A stretch of 64,000 nt of DNA from Streptomyces sp. CA-210063 (lineage in GTDB: Bacteria; Actinomycetota; Actinomycetes; Streptomycetales; Streptomycetaceae). Location: assembly GCF_024612015.1 (NCBI RefSeq), contig NZ_CP102512.1:7564001-7628000 (forward strand). The letters are read 5' to 3'. The notes beneath the pieces are model-generated. The model saw only the letters and a program-made list of their open reading frames with translations. It was not told where the DNA came from and made no database searches. Positions 8,735 through 17,029 of this stretch are shown here, one piece after another. Numbering within the stretch: position 1 is the first letter of the stretch; each line of letters starts with the position of its first letter. The position numbers and the translations under genes were made by a program.

Positions 8735-11080
8735 GTGGAGGCGTTCGAGGCGCTTGAAGCGGGGGATCCGGAGCGGGTCGGGCGGTACCGGATCGTGGCG
8801 CGGCTGGGTGCGGGAGGAATGGGCCGGGTGTATCTGGGGCGCTCGCCCGGCGGCCGGGCGGTGGCGGTGAAGGTGGTGCGCTCCGAACTGGCCGAGGACG
8901 GCGAGTTCCGGCGCCGGTTCGCCCGGGAGGTGGCCGCCGCCCGACGAGTCAACGGGGTGTTCACCGCCGGTGTGGTGGACGCCGATCCGGAGGGCTCGCC
9001 GGCATGGCTTGCGACGGCGTATGTGCCGGGCGTCGTGTTGGGCGATGCCGTGACCGCGCACGGGCCCTGGCCTCAGGGCCCGGTGCTGGCGCTCGGCGCG
9101 GGCCTCGCCGAGGCGCTGGAGGCGATCCACGCGGCCGATGTGGTCCACCGGGACCTCAAACCGTCGAACATCATCCTCGCGGCGGACGGACCACGGGTGA
9201 TCGATTTCGGGATCTCGGTGGCTCATGAGGCCAGCGCGTTGACCCGGACCGGCATGGTGGTGGGCACGCCGGGGTTCATGTCCCCCGAGCAGCTGACCGG
9301 TAAGCCGATCGGGCCCGCCAGCGATGTCTTCTCCCTCGGGGCGGTGCTGGCATTCACCGCAACGGGATCGGGGCCGTTCGGGACCGGCTCGGGGCATGCC
9401 CTGAGCTTCCGCGTCGTCTACGAGGAACCCGACCTGCAGCAACTCCCTCCTGTTCTGCGGTCCGTGGTGGCCCGCTGCCTGGCCAAGCGACCCGACCAGC
9501 GCCCGACGGTGGCGACGCTGCTGGAACAACTGGCGGAGGCTGCCGCCGAGGAGGCAGGGGCGGCAGAGGACGCAGGGGCGGCAGAGGAGGCTGAGGCTGC
9601 CGGAGAGGCCGTCACCCACACACCCACCCAGCCCGGCTGGCTCCCCGCACCGGTCGCCGCGACCCTGCACTCACGCACCACCACGCACGGGCCGACGGTC
9701 CCACCAGCACCAGCACCAGCACCAGCACCAGCACCAGCACCAGCACCAGCACCGGTACGGCAGCCAGACCTCGCTCCCGTACCGGCTCCGGCACTGACCG
9801 AGACGCCCGAAGCCGAGACGCCCGAAGCCGAGACGCCCGAAGCCGAGCCCTCGCCCAAGAGCCCGGAGGCGGCAGTAACCGGTGGCGGCCCGGCCGCGCC
9901 CCCGGCCGGGCCGACCCGCCGGCGAGCCCTGCGCAGCCTCGGCGGGGTCGCCGCCGCAGGGCTCGGCTTCGCCACCTGGAAGCTCAGCGACGGCGACTCC
10001 TCCGCCAAAGAGCCCGAGGCCCTGCCCGATTCCAGCCGAAGACCCAGCGCATCTCCCACGCCCACTCCCGCCGCCCCGTCCGGCGTGGAGCGGTGGAGAT
10101 TCGCCACGGGCGACCTCATGTTCGCGTCGCCGACCGTCGCCGACGGCGTCGTCTACATAGGCAGCGACACCGACGACCTGTACGCGCTGGACACCGAAAC
10201 CGGCGTACTGCGGTGGACGTTCACCACTGGCGCGGAGGTGAGTTCGAAGCCGACTGTCGCCGACGGAACGGTCTACGTGGGCAGTCAGGACCGCAACCTG
10301 TACGCGGTGGACGTAGGCACCGGCAAGCAAAGGTGGAAATTCCTCACCGGTAAGAAGGGAAGCTCGTCGCCGACTGTCGTCGACGGCCTGGTGTACGTCG
10401 GCGGCGGGGGCGACGTCATTTACCGCTTCGGCGAAAGCGGCAACGACTACGAAGACGGCTACGTGTACGCGATCGTCGCCGACACCGGCAAGCAGCGGTG
10501 GAAATTCACCACCCACAGCCGAGTCGGCGAGTCGCCGACCGTTGTCGACGGGGTGGTCTACGCCTGCAGTGTGAGCGGCGCCGTGTATGCGGTGGACGCC
10601 GGCACCGGTAAGCAGCGGTGGGGATTCAACATCCCCGGCTATCTGGAATCAGCCGCGGCCGTCGTCGACGGCGTGGTCTACATCGGCGGCGGGGACGGAA
10701 ACCTCTACGCGCTGGACGCCGCGACCGGCAAGCAGCGATGGAAATTCGCTACCGACCAAACCGTGCGCGCGCCGACTGTCGTCGATGGGACGGTCTACTT
10801 GGGTGACGCGAACGGCGACTTGTCCGCCGTGGACGCCGGCACCGGCAAGCAGCGATGGAAATCCCGCATCGGCAAAGACGAAGGTTTGAGCGTGCCGACT
10901 GTCGTTGGCGGGATGGCCTATGTGGGCAGCGAGGACGGCAACCTGTATGCCGTGGATGCCGGCACCGGCGAACAGCGGTGGAAATTCCGCACCGGTAGCC
11001 CCGTGCTCTCGGACCCGGCCTTCGCCGACGGAGTGATCTACATCGGCAGCATGAACGGCGTCCTGTACGCGGTGACGTAG
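8735..11080 (+). CDS. Membrane Ser/Thr protein kinase with PQQ-like beta-propeller
   Basis: A 781-residue protein. The kinase domain spans ~15-270, with glycine loop GAGGMGRVYLG, catalytic HRDLKPSN near 137 and IDFGIS as the metal-binding loop. A linker rich in Glu/Ala, Ala-Pro and TPEAE repeats (~270-390) is followed by TRRRALRSLGG and a hydrophobic segment near 390-412. About eight PQQ-type blades follow (VADGVVYIGS...LYALD..TG..RW) from ~452 to the end. The layout suggests a cytoplasmic kinase and an external propeller sensor. The GTG start follows AGGGGG at 6 nt. Proline-Ala and TPEAE repeats are encoded by short tandem DNA repeats that could vary in length between strains. Ligand and substrates are unknown. 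Confidence 0.88.
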   Translation: MEAFEALEAGDPERVGRYRIVARLGAGGMGRVYLGRSPGGRAVAVKVVRSELAEDGEFRRRFAREVAAARRVNGVFTAGVVDADPEGSPAWLATAYVPGVVLGDAVTAHGPWPQGPVLALGAGLAEALEAIHAADVVHRDLKPSNIILAADGPRVIDFGISVAHEASALTRTGMVVGTPGFMSPEQLTGKPIGPASDVFSLGAVLAFTATGSGPFGTGSGHALSFRVVYEEPDLQQLPPVLRSVVARCLAKRPDQRPTVATLLEQLAEAAAEEAGAAEDAGAAEEAEAAGEAVTHTPTQPGWLPAPVAATLHSRTTTHGPTVPPAPAPAPAPAPAPAPAPVRQPDLAPVPAPALTETPEAETPEAETPEAEPSPKSPEAAVTGGGPAAPPAGPTRRRALRSLGGVAAAGLGFATWKLSDGDSSAKEPEALPDSSRRPSASPTPTPAAPSGVERWRFATGDLMFASPTVADGVVYIGSDTDDLYALDTETGVLRWTFTTGAEVSSKPTVADGTVYVGSQDRNLYAVDVGTGKQRWKFLTGKKGSSSPTVVDGLVYVGGGGDVIYRFGESGNDYEDGYVYAIVADTGKQRWKFTTHSRVGESPTVVDGVVYACSVSGAVYAVDAGTGKQRWGFNIPGYLESAAAVVDGVVYIGGGDGNLYALDAATGKQRWKFATDQTVRAPTVVDGTVYLGDANGDLSAVDAGTGKQRWKSRIGKDEGLSVPTVVGGMAYVGSEDGNLYAVDAGTGEQRWKFRTGSPVLSDPAFADGVIYIGSMNGVLYAVT
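9704..9846 (+). repeat. In-frame tandem repeats in the kinase linker
   Basis: Two arrays: a CCAGCA hexamer run at ~9704-9753 encoding an Ala-Pro stretch, and three 15-bp units at ~9800-9846 encoding TPEAE. Both keep the reading frame, so slippage would only change linker length. Confidence 0.8.
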
Positions 11081-11153
11081 TAACCGACCGACGTGAGCCT
11101 CGGGGCATGGGGAGGCGCCTGCGGCGGCCGGGGCGCGGACCTCGGGGAGGGCG

Positions 11154-11891
11154 TCAGCTCTCGAGGTTGGTGAGGGTGGAGTCCCAGGAGTGGTCGCTGT
11201 TGCCGGTGACGACCTGGTCCTTCTTGAGGGACTTGGTGCCGGCGCTCTTGAACTTGGGCGTGGCCGTCCAGATGGTGTAGCCGTCCATCATGTTGACCTC
11301 GGGGTAGATGCGGCTGGCGGACGGCTTGATGGCGAAGGCGGCGTTGAAGTTCGTGCCCCGGTGGCTCGCCTTCGTGCCCTTGCCGGTGACGTCGCCCTGC
11401 TTGGTGGTCTGGTAGGTCAGCTCGGTGGTCATCGAGGTGACCGGGATGTTGAAGATCCGCTCGGTCGTCGTGACCGTCAGGGTGATGGACTTGGTGGTCT
11501 TGCCCGGGCGGGAGGCGGCGACCGTACGGCCGGTGAAGACGACGTCCTTGTTGTAACGGACCGTCTTCTGCTTGGCCAGGCTCGGGGTGTCGCCGTGCTG
11601 GGTGACGCTGAACGCCTTGTACACCTTGGCGTTCTGCAGATAGCCGACGAAGGCCTTCTGCTTGGCGGCGGGCAGTTTGCCGAACGCCTTGCGCGTGTCG
11701 GCGGCGCCCGGCGCCTTCTGCAGCCAGCTCTTGTAGGCGGCCACGGTCAGCTTCGCGGGCGCCTTGGTGGCCCCGGCGTCGCCCTGCCCGGCGGCGAAGG
11801 CCTGCCCGGACCCACCGAGCAGGGCGATGGAGACGGCTGTGGCGATCGCGGTCGCGGCGATGCGGTTGTTGCGGTTGTTGCGCTTGCTCAC
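11154..11891 (-). CDS. Secreted protein of unknown function, paralogue 1
   Basis: A 245-residue protein with a typical Sec signal peptide (NRIAATAIATAVSIALLGG, then GQAFAAG as cleavage region). The mature part shares a family signature with the next gene: AKLTVAAYKSWLQ, YLQNAKVYKAF, RIFNIPVTSMTTELTYQT, FNAAFAIKPS, IWTATPKFKSAGTKSLKK and QVVTGN. No enzyme motif is recognised. The gene ends in ...TNLES. It lies 28 bp downstream of its paralogue and is probably co-transcribed. Confidence 0.75.
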   Translation of the reverse strand: MSKRNNRNNRIAATAIATAVSIALLGGSGQAFAAGQGDAGATKAPAKLTVAAYKSWLQKAPGAADTRKAFGKLPAAKQKAFVGYLQNAKVYKAFSVTQHGDTPSLAKQKTVRYNKDVVFTGRTVAASRPGKTTKSITLTVTTTERIFNIPVTSMTTELTYQTTKQGDVTGKGTKASHRGTNFNAAFAIKPSASRIYPEVNMMDGYTIWTATPKFKSAGTKSLKKDQVVTGNSDHSWDSTLTNLES

Positions 11892-11918
11892 GATGAATTC
11901 CCCTCGTCGAATCAGTTG

Positions 11919-12638
11919 TCAGCGCGAGCCGTTGCCGATGTGGGCGTGATGGGTGCGGGCGCCCTTGCCGGTGACGACCTGGAGCTTCTTGATGGGCTTG
12001 GTGCCGGCGCTCTTGTACTTGGGGGTGGCGGTCCAGTTGGTCACGCCGTCGAGCGCGTTGGCCTTGAGCACGGCGCGGGTCTTGGAGGACTTGATGGCGA
12101 AGGCGGCGTTGTGGTTGCTGCCGTGGTTGCTGGTCTTCCAGCCCTTGCCGGTGATCCGGTTGCCCTTGGTCTCGTAGGTCAGCTCGGTCGACAGCTCGGT
12201 GACCGGGATGTTGAAGATGCGCTGGATCGACCTGCTGGTGAGGGTGATGGTCTTGCGGCCCTCGACCCCGCGGGCCGCGGCGGACGTACGGGTGGTGAAG
12301 GTGATGTCCTTCTTGTACGTGACGGTCGTCCCGTAGGAGAGGCTGGGGATCTTGCCGCTGTGAGCGACGACGAACGCCTTGAGCACCTTCGGGTCCTGCA
12401 AGTACGCGACGAACTTCTTCTCCTTGGCCGCGGACAGCTTGTTGAACTCATGGAGGGTGTCCTTGGCCTCCTCGCCCGGGGTCTTCTTCAGCCACTTCTT
12501 GTAGGCGTCCACCGTCAGCTTCGCGGGCGCGGCGGGCTTGGCGGCTGCCTGGCTGTCGGCGAAGGCCTGGCCGGTGCCGCCCAGCAGGGCGATGGCGGCG
12601 GCTGTGGCGATGGCGGATGCGGTGATGCTCTTGCGCAC
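11919..12638 (-). CDS. Secreted protein of unknown function, paralogue 2
   Basis: A 239-residue protein with signal peptide VRKSITASAIATAAAIALLG...GQAFA and the same mature-domain signature as its neighbour (AKLTVDAYKKWLK, FNIPVTELSTELTYET, NAAFAIKSSK, NWTATPKYKSAGTKPIKK, QVVTGKG). The GTG at 12638 is chosen because GGAGAG precedes it and it begins the signal peptide; the frame is open to 12755 without a better start. The pair is an evident tandem duplication that has diverged substantially. The leader contains a run of GATGC-like pentamers (~12657-12695). Confidence 0.75.
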   Translation of the reverse strand: MRKSITASAIATAAAIALLGGTGQAFADSQAAAKPAAPAKLTVDAYKKWLKKTPGEEAKDTLHEFNKLSAAKEKKFVAYLQDPKVLKAFVVAHSGKIPSLSYGTTVTYKKDITFTTRTSAAARGVEGRKTITLTSRSIQRIFNIPVTELSTELTYETKGNRITGKGWKTSNHGSNHNAAFAIKSSKTRAVLKANALDGVTNWTATPKYKSAGTKPIKKLQVVTGKGARTHHAHIGNGSR

Positions 12639-12821
12639 GTGTCTCTCCTCGTCGCGCGATGCGATGCGATGCGTTGCGTTGCGGATGCGCGGTGCTCGCT
12701 GTCGCGACGAAGCTACGGGCGTGCCGGGGCCAGGCGGAATTGTCTCTTCGGGCACTGTCCCGGTGGGCAGTGCCCGAAGAGGCGGGCGGCCGGCGTCGGT
12801 CCGCTCGGCGGCGGGTACGGC

Positions 12822-12857
12822 GAAGGCGGCGGCCCGGGGATCGGGGCCGCCGCCTTC
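12822..12857 (-). terminator. Hairpin terminator downstream of the transglycosylase gene
   Basis: A 14-bp stem (GAAGGCGGCGGCCC with GGGCCGCCGCCTTC) encloses an 8-nt loop, between the transglycosylase stop (12954) and the promoter region of the secreted paralogues. Confidence 0.7.
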
Positions 12858-12880
12858 AGCTGGGGAGGCTGTGCCGGTTG

Positions 12881-12965
12881 CTGATCAAGCGTGGAGTACT
12901 GATCAAGCGTGAGTGCTGATTCAGCGTGAGTGTTGATCAGGCGTCAGTGCTGATCAGTACCAGTG
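12881..12965. repeat. Tandem array, five ~17-bp units, at a gene 3' end
   Basis: Units resembling CTGATCAAGCGTGAGTG start at 12881, 12899, 12916, 12933 and 12950. The last unit includes the final codons and TGA of the transglycosylase gene, so the array looks like outward copying of that gene's 3' end with later divergence. Confidence 0.75.
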
Positions 12966-13367
12966 GTTGGCCTGCCAGAAGTTCCACGCGCCACAGGGGC
13001 TGCCGTAGCGGTCCTTCATGTAGTCCACGCCCCACTTGATCTGGGTCGCGGCGTTCGTCTTCCAGTCGGAACCGGCGGAGGCCATCTTCGAGCCGGGGAG
13101 CGCCTGGACCAGGCCGTAGGCACCGGAGGACGGGTTCGTCGCCTTGACGTTCCAGTCGCTCTCGTGGTCGACGATGTTGGAGAAGCACTTGTACTGGGCG
13201 GAGTCCGCGATCATCTTCTTCGCGACAGCCTGGGCCTGAGAGGCGTCCGACGACGCGGCCTGGGCGGGCGCGGCGGCGAACAGGGCACCGGTGGCGGCAG
13301 CGGCCAGGGTGGCACCGGCGAGGGCCTTCTTCGGGGAGGCGATGCGACGGAGGACGGAGATGGTCAC
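12954..13367 (-). CDS. Small secreted lytic transglycosylase-like protein
   Basis: From the GTG at 13367 the product is 137 residues. A signal peptide (VTISVLRRIASPKKALAG...APAQA) is followed by an SLT/RPF-like domain with VDHESDWNVKATNPSSGAYG, in which the Glu would be catalytic, then WGVDYMKDRYGSPCGAWNFW and a C-terminal NHWY. This matches short streptomycete transglycosylases. AAGGA lies 5 nt before this GTG; ATGs at 13385-13410 would add an Arg/Lys-rich extension. Two cysteines could form a disulfide. Expected role: cell-wall cleavage outside the membrane during growth or sporulation. Confidence 0.75.
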   Translation of the reverse strand: MTISVLRRIASPKKALAGATLAAAATGALFAAAPAQAASSDASQAQAVAKKMIADSAQYKCFSNIVDHESDWNVKATNPSSGAYGLVQALPGSKMASAGSDWKTNAATQIKWGVDYMKDRYGSPCGAWNFWQANHWY

Positions 13368-13693
13368 GGGGATCCTTTTCTTCGGGGACATGGTCGTCGC
13401 GGGCATGCCTTCACCACGTGATGTGCGGTGGGGGCGTACGTCGGCGCCGAGGCCCGGGTGGACTCGTCGGCGCCGTTGCGACTCACCCAGAGAAACAGCC
13501 GGAGCGGCCGTCCGCAATGACCCCTTTTGCTAGTTGCGGCAGTATTCGCCCTGAAGGCGCAGTCTGTGACGTGGCTCGCAATCCGCAGGTCGGGGCCCCT
13601 AAAAGCGTGCACATGCCACGTACTTTGATCTACGACCCTGCTTCGTATGTGACGTGGGTCCTGTGGGGTGGTTCACGGCTCAGGTGACGGAGG
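13368..13693. other. Intergenic region without a recognisable gene
   Basis: About 325 bp between the transglycosylase start and the phosphotransferase relic. It contains the transglycosylase leader, possibly with an N-terminal extension up to 13410. It has no long palindrome and no convincing coding frame. Confidence 0.4.
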
Positions 13694-13831
13694 GTGGGTA
13701 GCGCTTCACCTGTCAGTCAGGTCCTGGAGTATGTGCGAGGCCACGGGCACCCCGTGCCGCGCGTGCGCTCGGCGAACCGTACGGAGATGGTGCTGGAACG
13801 GCTGTCCGGCCCGAGTTCGGGGATGGCCTGA
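13694..13831 (+). pseudogene. Relic of an aminoglycoside/choline phosphotransferase-family gene
   Basis: A 45-codon open stretch reads VLEYVRGHGHPVPRVRSAN and then EMVLERLSGPSSGMA before TGA. This is the N-lobe hallmark of the APH family (an x-VLEYLRxxGyPVPRV strand/helix followed by DMVLERLxGP). No Brenner motif or C-lobe remains, upstream codons are interrupted, and downstream sequence is unrelated, so this is a fragment and not a functional gene. Confidence 0.55.
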
Positions 13832-13879
13832 GGGCGTGGCGGGCCGGGTGCCTGCGTGACCGCGCGCCCCGGCCCCTCC

Positions 13880-14908
13880 TCACACCGCCACATACGTCAC
13901 CGGATCGGCCCCCGTCACCGCCTCCGCCCGCCCCAGCTTCACCAGTCGTCGCAGATGGGCCTCGGCCTCCGAGACCGCGATGTTGCGGGAGCCGAAGGGG
14001 ATCTGGGACCAGGGGCGGTTCCATTCCATGCGTTCGGCGAGTTGCCACGGGGTGAGGGGCTCGGCGAGGAGGGCGAGCAGGCCGGTGAGGCGGGACTCGT
14101 GGTGGGCCAGCAATTCCCGTACGCGGGCGGCCGTGTCGGTGAACGCGTACTGGTGGGCCGGGAGGACCTCGGCCGGGGCGAGGCGGCCGACGCGTTCGAG
14201 GGAGTCGAGGTAGTCCCCTAGGGGGTCGGTGACGGTGTCGTCGTCCGGGTCCTCGTACAGGCCGATGTGCGGGCTGATCTCGGGGAGGAGGTGATCGCCG
14301 GAGAACAGGCGGCCATGGCCAGGGAGTTGGGCGGGGTGGGTCTCCTCCAGGTGGAGGCAGACGTGGCCGGGGGTGTGGCCCGGCGTCCAGATCGCGCGGA
14401 CGCGGCGGCCGGGGAGGTCGAGGAGTTCACCGGGGACGATCTCGCGGTCGGGCAGCGCGGGGGAGAAGCCGGGCAGGGCGCGGGGGCGGCGCGGAGTCCG
14501 CAGGGGAGCCAGGTGCTCCTCGGGGGCGCCGGCGGCCGTGAGCTTGTCCGTCATGTACGAGAACCAGCGGTCCGGTCCGGTGCCGCGTGTGCGCCGTACG
14601 ATCGCCGTGTCCGCCGCGTGCATCGCGATCCACGCGCCGGAGGCCTCGCGCACCGCGCCCGACAGGCCGTGGTGGTCGGGGTGGTGATGGGTGATGACGA
14701 CGCCGTGGATCTCCGCGATCGACGTACCGCACGCCGTCAGGCCCGTGGTGAGCGTGTCCCACGATGCCGGGTCGTCCCAGCCGGTGTCGACCAGTACCGG
14801 TCCGCGGTCGGTGTCGACGACGTACACGAGTGTGTGGCCGAGTGGGTTGTCCGGGATGGGGACCTCGATGGACCGTACGCCTCCGCCGTGGTCGTGCACG
14901 TGTGTCAT
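13880..14908 (-). CDS. Metallo-beta-lactamase-fold hydrolase
   Basis: A 342-residue MBL-fold enzyme. The metal motif HxHxDH is ITHHHPDHHG at residues 74-79, with DTGWDDP upstream, TPGHTPGH as the second His site, and FSGDHLLPEI as the bridging Asp region. A C-terminal winged-helix-like extension (AEAHLRRLVKLGRAEAV) resembles the LACTB2-like thioesterase/hydrolase group. The ATG at 14908 has GGGGAG a few bases before it. A perfect KstR-type operator lies 50 bp upstream, so it may hydrolyse an acyl-CoA or lactone intermediate of steroid breakdown. That role is inferred from the operator only. Confidence 0.82.
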   Translation of the reverse strand: MTHVHDHGGGVRSIEVPIPDNPLGHTLVYVVDTDRGPVLVDTGWDDPASWDTLTTGLTACGTSIAEIHGVVITHHHPDHHGLSGAVREASGAWIAMHAADTAIVRRTRGTGPDRWFSYMTDKLTAAGAPEEHLAPLRTPRRPRALPGFSPALPDREIVPGELLDLPGRRVRAIWTPGHTPGHVCLHLEETHPAQLPGHGRLFSGDHLLPEISPHIGLYEDPDDDTVTDPLGDYLDSLERVGRLAPAEVLPAHQYAFTDTAARVRELLAHHESRLTGLLALLAEPLTPWQLAERMEWNRPWSQIPFGSRNIAVSEAEAHLRRLVKLGRAEAVTGADPVTYVAV

Positions 14909-14958
14909 GGGCTCCCCTGCCGTCGATGCCCTGATCGCCGAGCTCTGCCCACTATAAC

Positions 14959-14972
14959 TAGAACGGGTTCCA
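14959..14972. promoter_or_regulatory. KstR operator (exact match) between MBL hydrolase and aldehyde dehydrogenase
   Basis: TAGAACGGGTTCCA fits TnnAACnnGTTnnA at every fixed base. It is 50 bp from the MBL start and about 220 bp from the divergent aldehyde dehydrogenase. Confidence 0.7.
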
Positions 14973-15005
14973 CCCGAGGGTTCTTTGGCCGCGGGTGGGT
15001 GGGGC

Positions 15006-15061
15006 TTCTCGCGCAGTTCCCCGCGCCCCTGAAAAGCAGGGGCTGCGCCCCTGGCTTTTCG
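15006..15061 (-). repeat. Dispersed ~30-bp repeat, copy B, with adjoining inverted repeat
   Basis: Positions 15006-15032 are the reverse complement of the family core. The copy continues into CCCCTGaaaagCAGGGG and then GCAGGGGCTGCGCCCCTGG, which can form nested hairpins. It separates the KstR box from the aldehyde dehydrogenase promoter. Confidence 0.65.
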
Positions 15062-15110
15062 GCCCGCGCCTTCCCCGCGCGCCGCCCCACCCGTGGACTC
15101 CTCCCCCTGA

Positions 15111-15124
15111 AACTGGTATCAGTT
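15111..15124. promoter_or_regulatory. AACTG-CAGTT inverted repeat upstream of the aldehyde dehydrogenase
   Basis: AACTGGTATCAGTT has 5-bp complementary arms around GTAT. It lies 13 bp from the CTGA/TCAG palindrome and could be a third operator or part of a promoter. Confidence 0.35.
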
Positions 15125-15136
15125 CCCTATCCGAAT

Positions 15137-15151
15137 CTGATGGTTCGTCAG
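15137..15151. promoter_or_regulatory. CTGACGnnnCGTCAG palindrome, copy 2
   Basis: CTGATGGTTCGTCAG has one base changed from the perfect palindrome, and the flanking T and A extend the dyad. It lies about 40 bp before the aldehyde dehydrogenase start, a repressor-like position. Confidence 0.55.
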
Positions 15152-15190
15152 AGAATCGATCGTCGGGGAGCCTCCGGGAGGCAGTCGGCC

Positions 15191-16687
15191 ATGACCGAAC
15201 TCGTGGAACACGGACAGCTGTTCATCGGCGGGGAGTTGACCGATCCCCTGGGCACGGACGTCATCGAGGTGGTCTCGCCGCACACGGAGGAGGTCATCGG
15301 CCGGGTCCCGCACGCCTCACGGGCGGACGTCGACCGGGCCGTGGCCGCCGCGCGGAAGGCCTTCGACGAAGGACCCTGGCCCCGCCTCACTATCGACGAA
15401 CGCATCGAGGTCGTCACCCGGATCAAGGACGCCTTCGCCGTACGCCACGAGGAGTTCGCCCGGATCATCAGCTCCGAGAACGGCACCCCGTACACCTCCA
15501 GCGTGATGGTCCAGGCCCTCGCCTCCCTGATGGCGTGGGACGCGGCGATCACGACGGCGCGCGGCTTCACGTACGAAGAGCACCGCGACGGCGTCCTCGG
15601 CAAGATCCTGGTCCGGCGCGAGCCCGTCGGGGTCGTCGCGGCGGTCGTCCCCTGGAACGTCCCGCAGTTCACCGCCGCCGCCAAACTCGCCCCCGCCCTC
15701 CTCGCGGGCTGCCCGGCCATCCTGAAGGTGTCGCCCGAAACCCCCCTGGACGCCTACCTGTTGGCGGAGATCGCCGCCGAGGCGGGCCTGCCCGAAGGCG
15801 TGCTCTCCATCCTCCCCGCCGACCGCGAGGTCAGCGAGTACCTGGTCGGGCACCCGGGCGTCGACAAGGTCTCCTTCACCGGCTCGGTCGCCGCCGGCAA
15901 GCGCGTCATGGAGGTCGCCGCCCGCAACCTCACCCGCGTCACCCTGGAACTGGGCGGCAAGTCGGCGGCCGTGATCCTTCCGGACGCGGACGCGCAGACG
16001 GCCGTCAACGGCATCGCCCCCTTCGCCTGGATGATCAACGGCCAGGCCTGCGTCGCCCAGACCCGCATCCTCGTCCCCCGCACCCGCTACGACGAGTTCG
16101 CCGAGGCCTTCGCGGCCGCCGCCTCCGCGCTGAAGGTCGGCGACCCCCTCGACCCGGCCACCGAGCTCGGCCCCCTCGTCGCCCAGCGCCAGCAGCGCCG
16201 CAGCCTCGACTACATACGCATCGGCCAGGAGGAAGGCGCCAAGATCCTCACCGGCGGCGGCCGTCCCGCCGGCCTGGAGCGCGGCTGGTACGTCGAACCG
16301 ACCCTCTTCGGCGACGTCGACAACTCCATGCGCATCGCCCGCGAGGAGATCTTCGGCCCGGTGATCTGCCTCCTCCCGTACGGCGACGAGGCCGATGCCG
16401 TACGCATCGCCAACGACTCCGACTACGGCCTCAGCGGCAGCGTCTGGACCGCCGACACCGAACACGGCATCGACATCGCCCGCCAGGTCCGCACCGGCAC
16501 CTACTCCGTCAACACCTTCAGCCTCGACATGCTCGGCCCCTTCGGCGGCTACAAGAACTCCGGCCTGGGGCGCGAGTTCGGCCCCGAGGGCTACGGCGAG
16601 TACCTGGAGCACAAGATGATCCACCTGCCGGCCGGATACGAGCCGCCCGCCGTGGTCACCGTCGTCGCGGGGAAGGGGGTCGGGTGA
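15191..16687 (+). CDS. NAD(P)-dependent aldehyde dehydrogenase
   Basis: A 498-residue ALDH-superfamily enzyme oxidising an aldehyde to its acid. The general base Glu253 is in TLELGGKS and the nucleophile Cys287 in NGQACVAQTR; the cofactor loop is FTGSVAAGKRV and the oxyanion Asn is in VVPWNVPQF. GGGAGG precedes the ATG at about 9 nt. It overlaps the next gene (TGATG), a ferredoxin, so the two are translationally coupled. A CTGACG-type palindrome and a KstR box upstream place it with the steroid genes, where aldehydes arise during side-chain oxidation by P450s. The exact substrate is not shown. Confidence 0.9.
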   Translation: MTELVEHGQLFIGGELTDPLGTDVIEVVSPHTEEVIGRVPHASRADVDRAVAAARKAFDEGPWPRLTIDERIEVVTRIKDAFAVRHEEFARIISSENGTPYTSSVMVQALASLMAWDAAITTARGFTYEEHRDGVLGKILVRREPVGVVAAVVPWNVPQFTAAAKLAPALLAGCPAILKVSPETPLDAYLLAEIAAEAGLPEGVLSILPADREVSEYLVGHPGVDKVSFTGSVAAGKRVMEVAARNLTRVTLELGGKSAAVILPDADAQTAVNGIAPFAWMINGQACVAQTRILVPRTRYDEFAEAFAAAASALKVGDPLDPATELGPLVAQRQQRRSLDYIRIGQEEGAKILTGGGRPAGLERGWYVEPTLFGDVDNSMRIAREEIFGPVICLLPYGDEADAVRIANDSDYGLSGSVWTADTEHGIDIARQVRTGTYSVNTFSLDMLGPFGGYKNSGLGREFGPEGYGEYLEHKMIHLPAGYEPPAVVTVVAGKGVG

Positions 16688-16920
16688 TGGGCGACCGCTG
16701 GCACGTGGAGGTCGACCGCGCCCTCTGCATCGGCTCCGCCCAGTGCACGCATCTCGCCCCGGACGCCTTCCACCTCGACTCCGCCATGCAGTCCCACCCC
16801 GCCGACCCGGAGACCGACGCCCACGAACGCATCCTGAAGGCGGCGGAGGGCTGCCCGGTGGAGGCGATCGCGATCACCCTGCCGGGGAGTGGGGAGCCGG
16901 TGTTCCCGCCGGAGGAGTAG
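16687..16920 (+). CDS. [3Fe-4S]-type ferredoxin
   Basis: A 77-residue ferredoxin. Cysteines 14, 20 and 56 form CIGSAQC...GCPVEA, the three-cysteine layout of P450-partner ferredoxins binding a 3Fe-4S cluster; the residue where a fourth cysteine would sit is Ser/Ala. The ATG overlaps the aldehyde dehydrogenase stop. Co-expression with the dehydrogenase and a shared regulon with the CYP125-like gene suggest it passes electrons to that or another P450. No ferredoxin reductase is present in the window. Confidence 0.88.
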   Translation: MGDRWHVEVDRALCIGSAQCTHLAPDAFHLDSAMQSHPADPETDAHERILKAAEGCPVEAIAITLPGSGEPVFPPEE

Positions 16921-16936
16921 GGGCATACGCTCTGCG

Positions 16937-17016
16937 GTCGTCGACAGGAACGATCGGGAATCGGTCGTCGACAGGAACGATCGCGAATCGATCGTCGAGG
17001 AAACGATCGGGAATCG
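16937..17016. repeat. Three tandem 27-bp units between ferredoxin and TPR gene
   Basis: Units start at 16937, 16964 and 16991, each running from a GTCGTCGA-like start to GGGAATCG. The first two differ at one base; the third lacks one base and has more changes. The array occupies the leader of the TPR gene. Confidence 0.8.
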
Positions 17017-17029
17017 GGGCGGGGAAAGC

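Noticed and set aside
13713..14048. Reverse-strand frame crossing the MBL 3' end
   Set aside because: It overlaps the hydrolase end in another frame. Composition is Arg/Gly-rich without any motif.
14427..14762. Reverse-strand frame inside the MBL hydrolase, second frame
   Set aside because: It is fully nested in a gene with clear metal-binding motifs and has no ribosome site.
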